Shown here piece after piece: positions 5,149 through 5,151 of a stretch of DNA of 5,151 bases. Each line of letters starts with the position of its first letter. Position 1 is the first letter of the stretch. Position numbers and translations under genes: made by a program. The stretch is from Desulfobulbaceae bacterium (GTDB lineage Bacteria > Desulfobacterota > Desulfobulbia > Desulfobulbales > Desulfobulbaceae), in assembly GCA_011322715.1 (NCBI GenBank), contig DRLX01000193.1:1-5151 (forward strand), given 5' to 3'. The notes under the pieces are model-generated. The model worked only from the letters and a program-made list of their open reading frames with translations. It did no database searches and had not been told where the DNA came from.

Positions 5149-5151
5149 GCC

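Noticed and set aside
5006..5151. CRISPR array at the right edge
   Set aside because: The two copies are diverged with indels, the unit spacing is about 93 bases, and there is no uniform repeat/spacer pattern.

Overview
The window carries a Tol system operon (tolQ, tolR, a TonB-like tolA, tolB) on the + strand. Divergent from it, on the - strand, is the 5' three quarters of a thioredoxin-reductase-like flavoprotein gene that runs off the left edge. The Tol proteins, with signal-peptide and periplasmic components, indicate a Gram-negative (diderm) bacterium. The TolA homologue has a TonB-type C-terminal domain instead of the enterobacterial TolA domain III, and the flavoprotein lacks the usual NADPH motifs. 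Together these suggest a non-gammaproteobacterial lineage, most plausibly an anaerobic or sulfidogenic Desulfobacterota (former Deltaproteobacteria). The taxonomic guess is inference only.

Layout. 1-748 (-): thioredoxin-reductase-like protein, first 249 codons. 749-1358: a 610-base divergent spacer with no convincing gene. It holds two good sigma70-type promoter candidates pointing towards tol (842-870 and 1048-1076), a cluster of hairpins between them (918-1016) that could be a small RNA or leader structure, and a doubtful 76-codon ORF ending seven bases before tolQ. 1359-2048: tolQ. 2106-2534: tolR. 2531-3538: tolA, overlapping tolR by four bases. 3614-4903: tolB. 4904-5151: non-coding tail with stem-loops and two diverged copies of a roughly 50-base repeat. 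The pal gene that usually follows tolB does not begin within these 248 bases.

How the genes work together. TolQ and TolR form the inner-membrane proton channel and stator-like motor, with key residues T149 and T182 in TolQ and D23 in TolR. The motor energises TolA, which spans the periplasm through a Pro-rich and a long charged helical segment. The C-terminal domain of TolA contacts TolB, a beta-propeller that in turn binds the outer-membrane lipoprotein Pal. The system maintains outer-membrane integrity and pulls the outer membrane inward during division. The most curious items are the flavoprotein with a CxxC redox centre but a degenerate NADPH site, the hairpin cluster between the two promoters (one loop is self-complementary), and the repeats at the right edge where pal would be expected.
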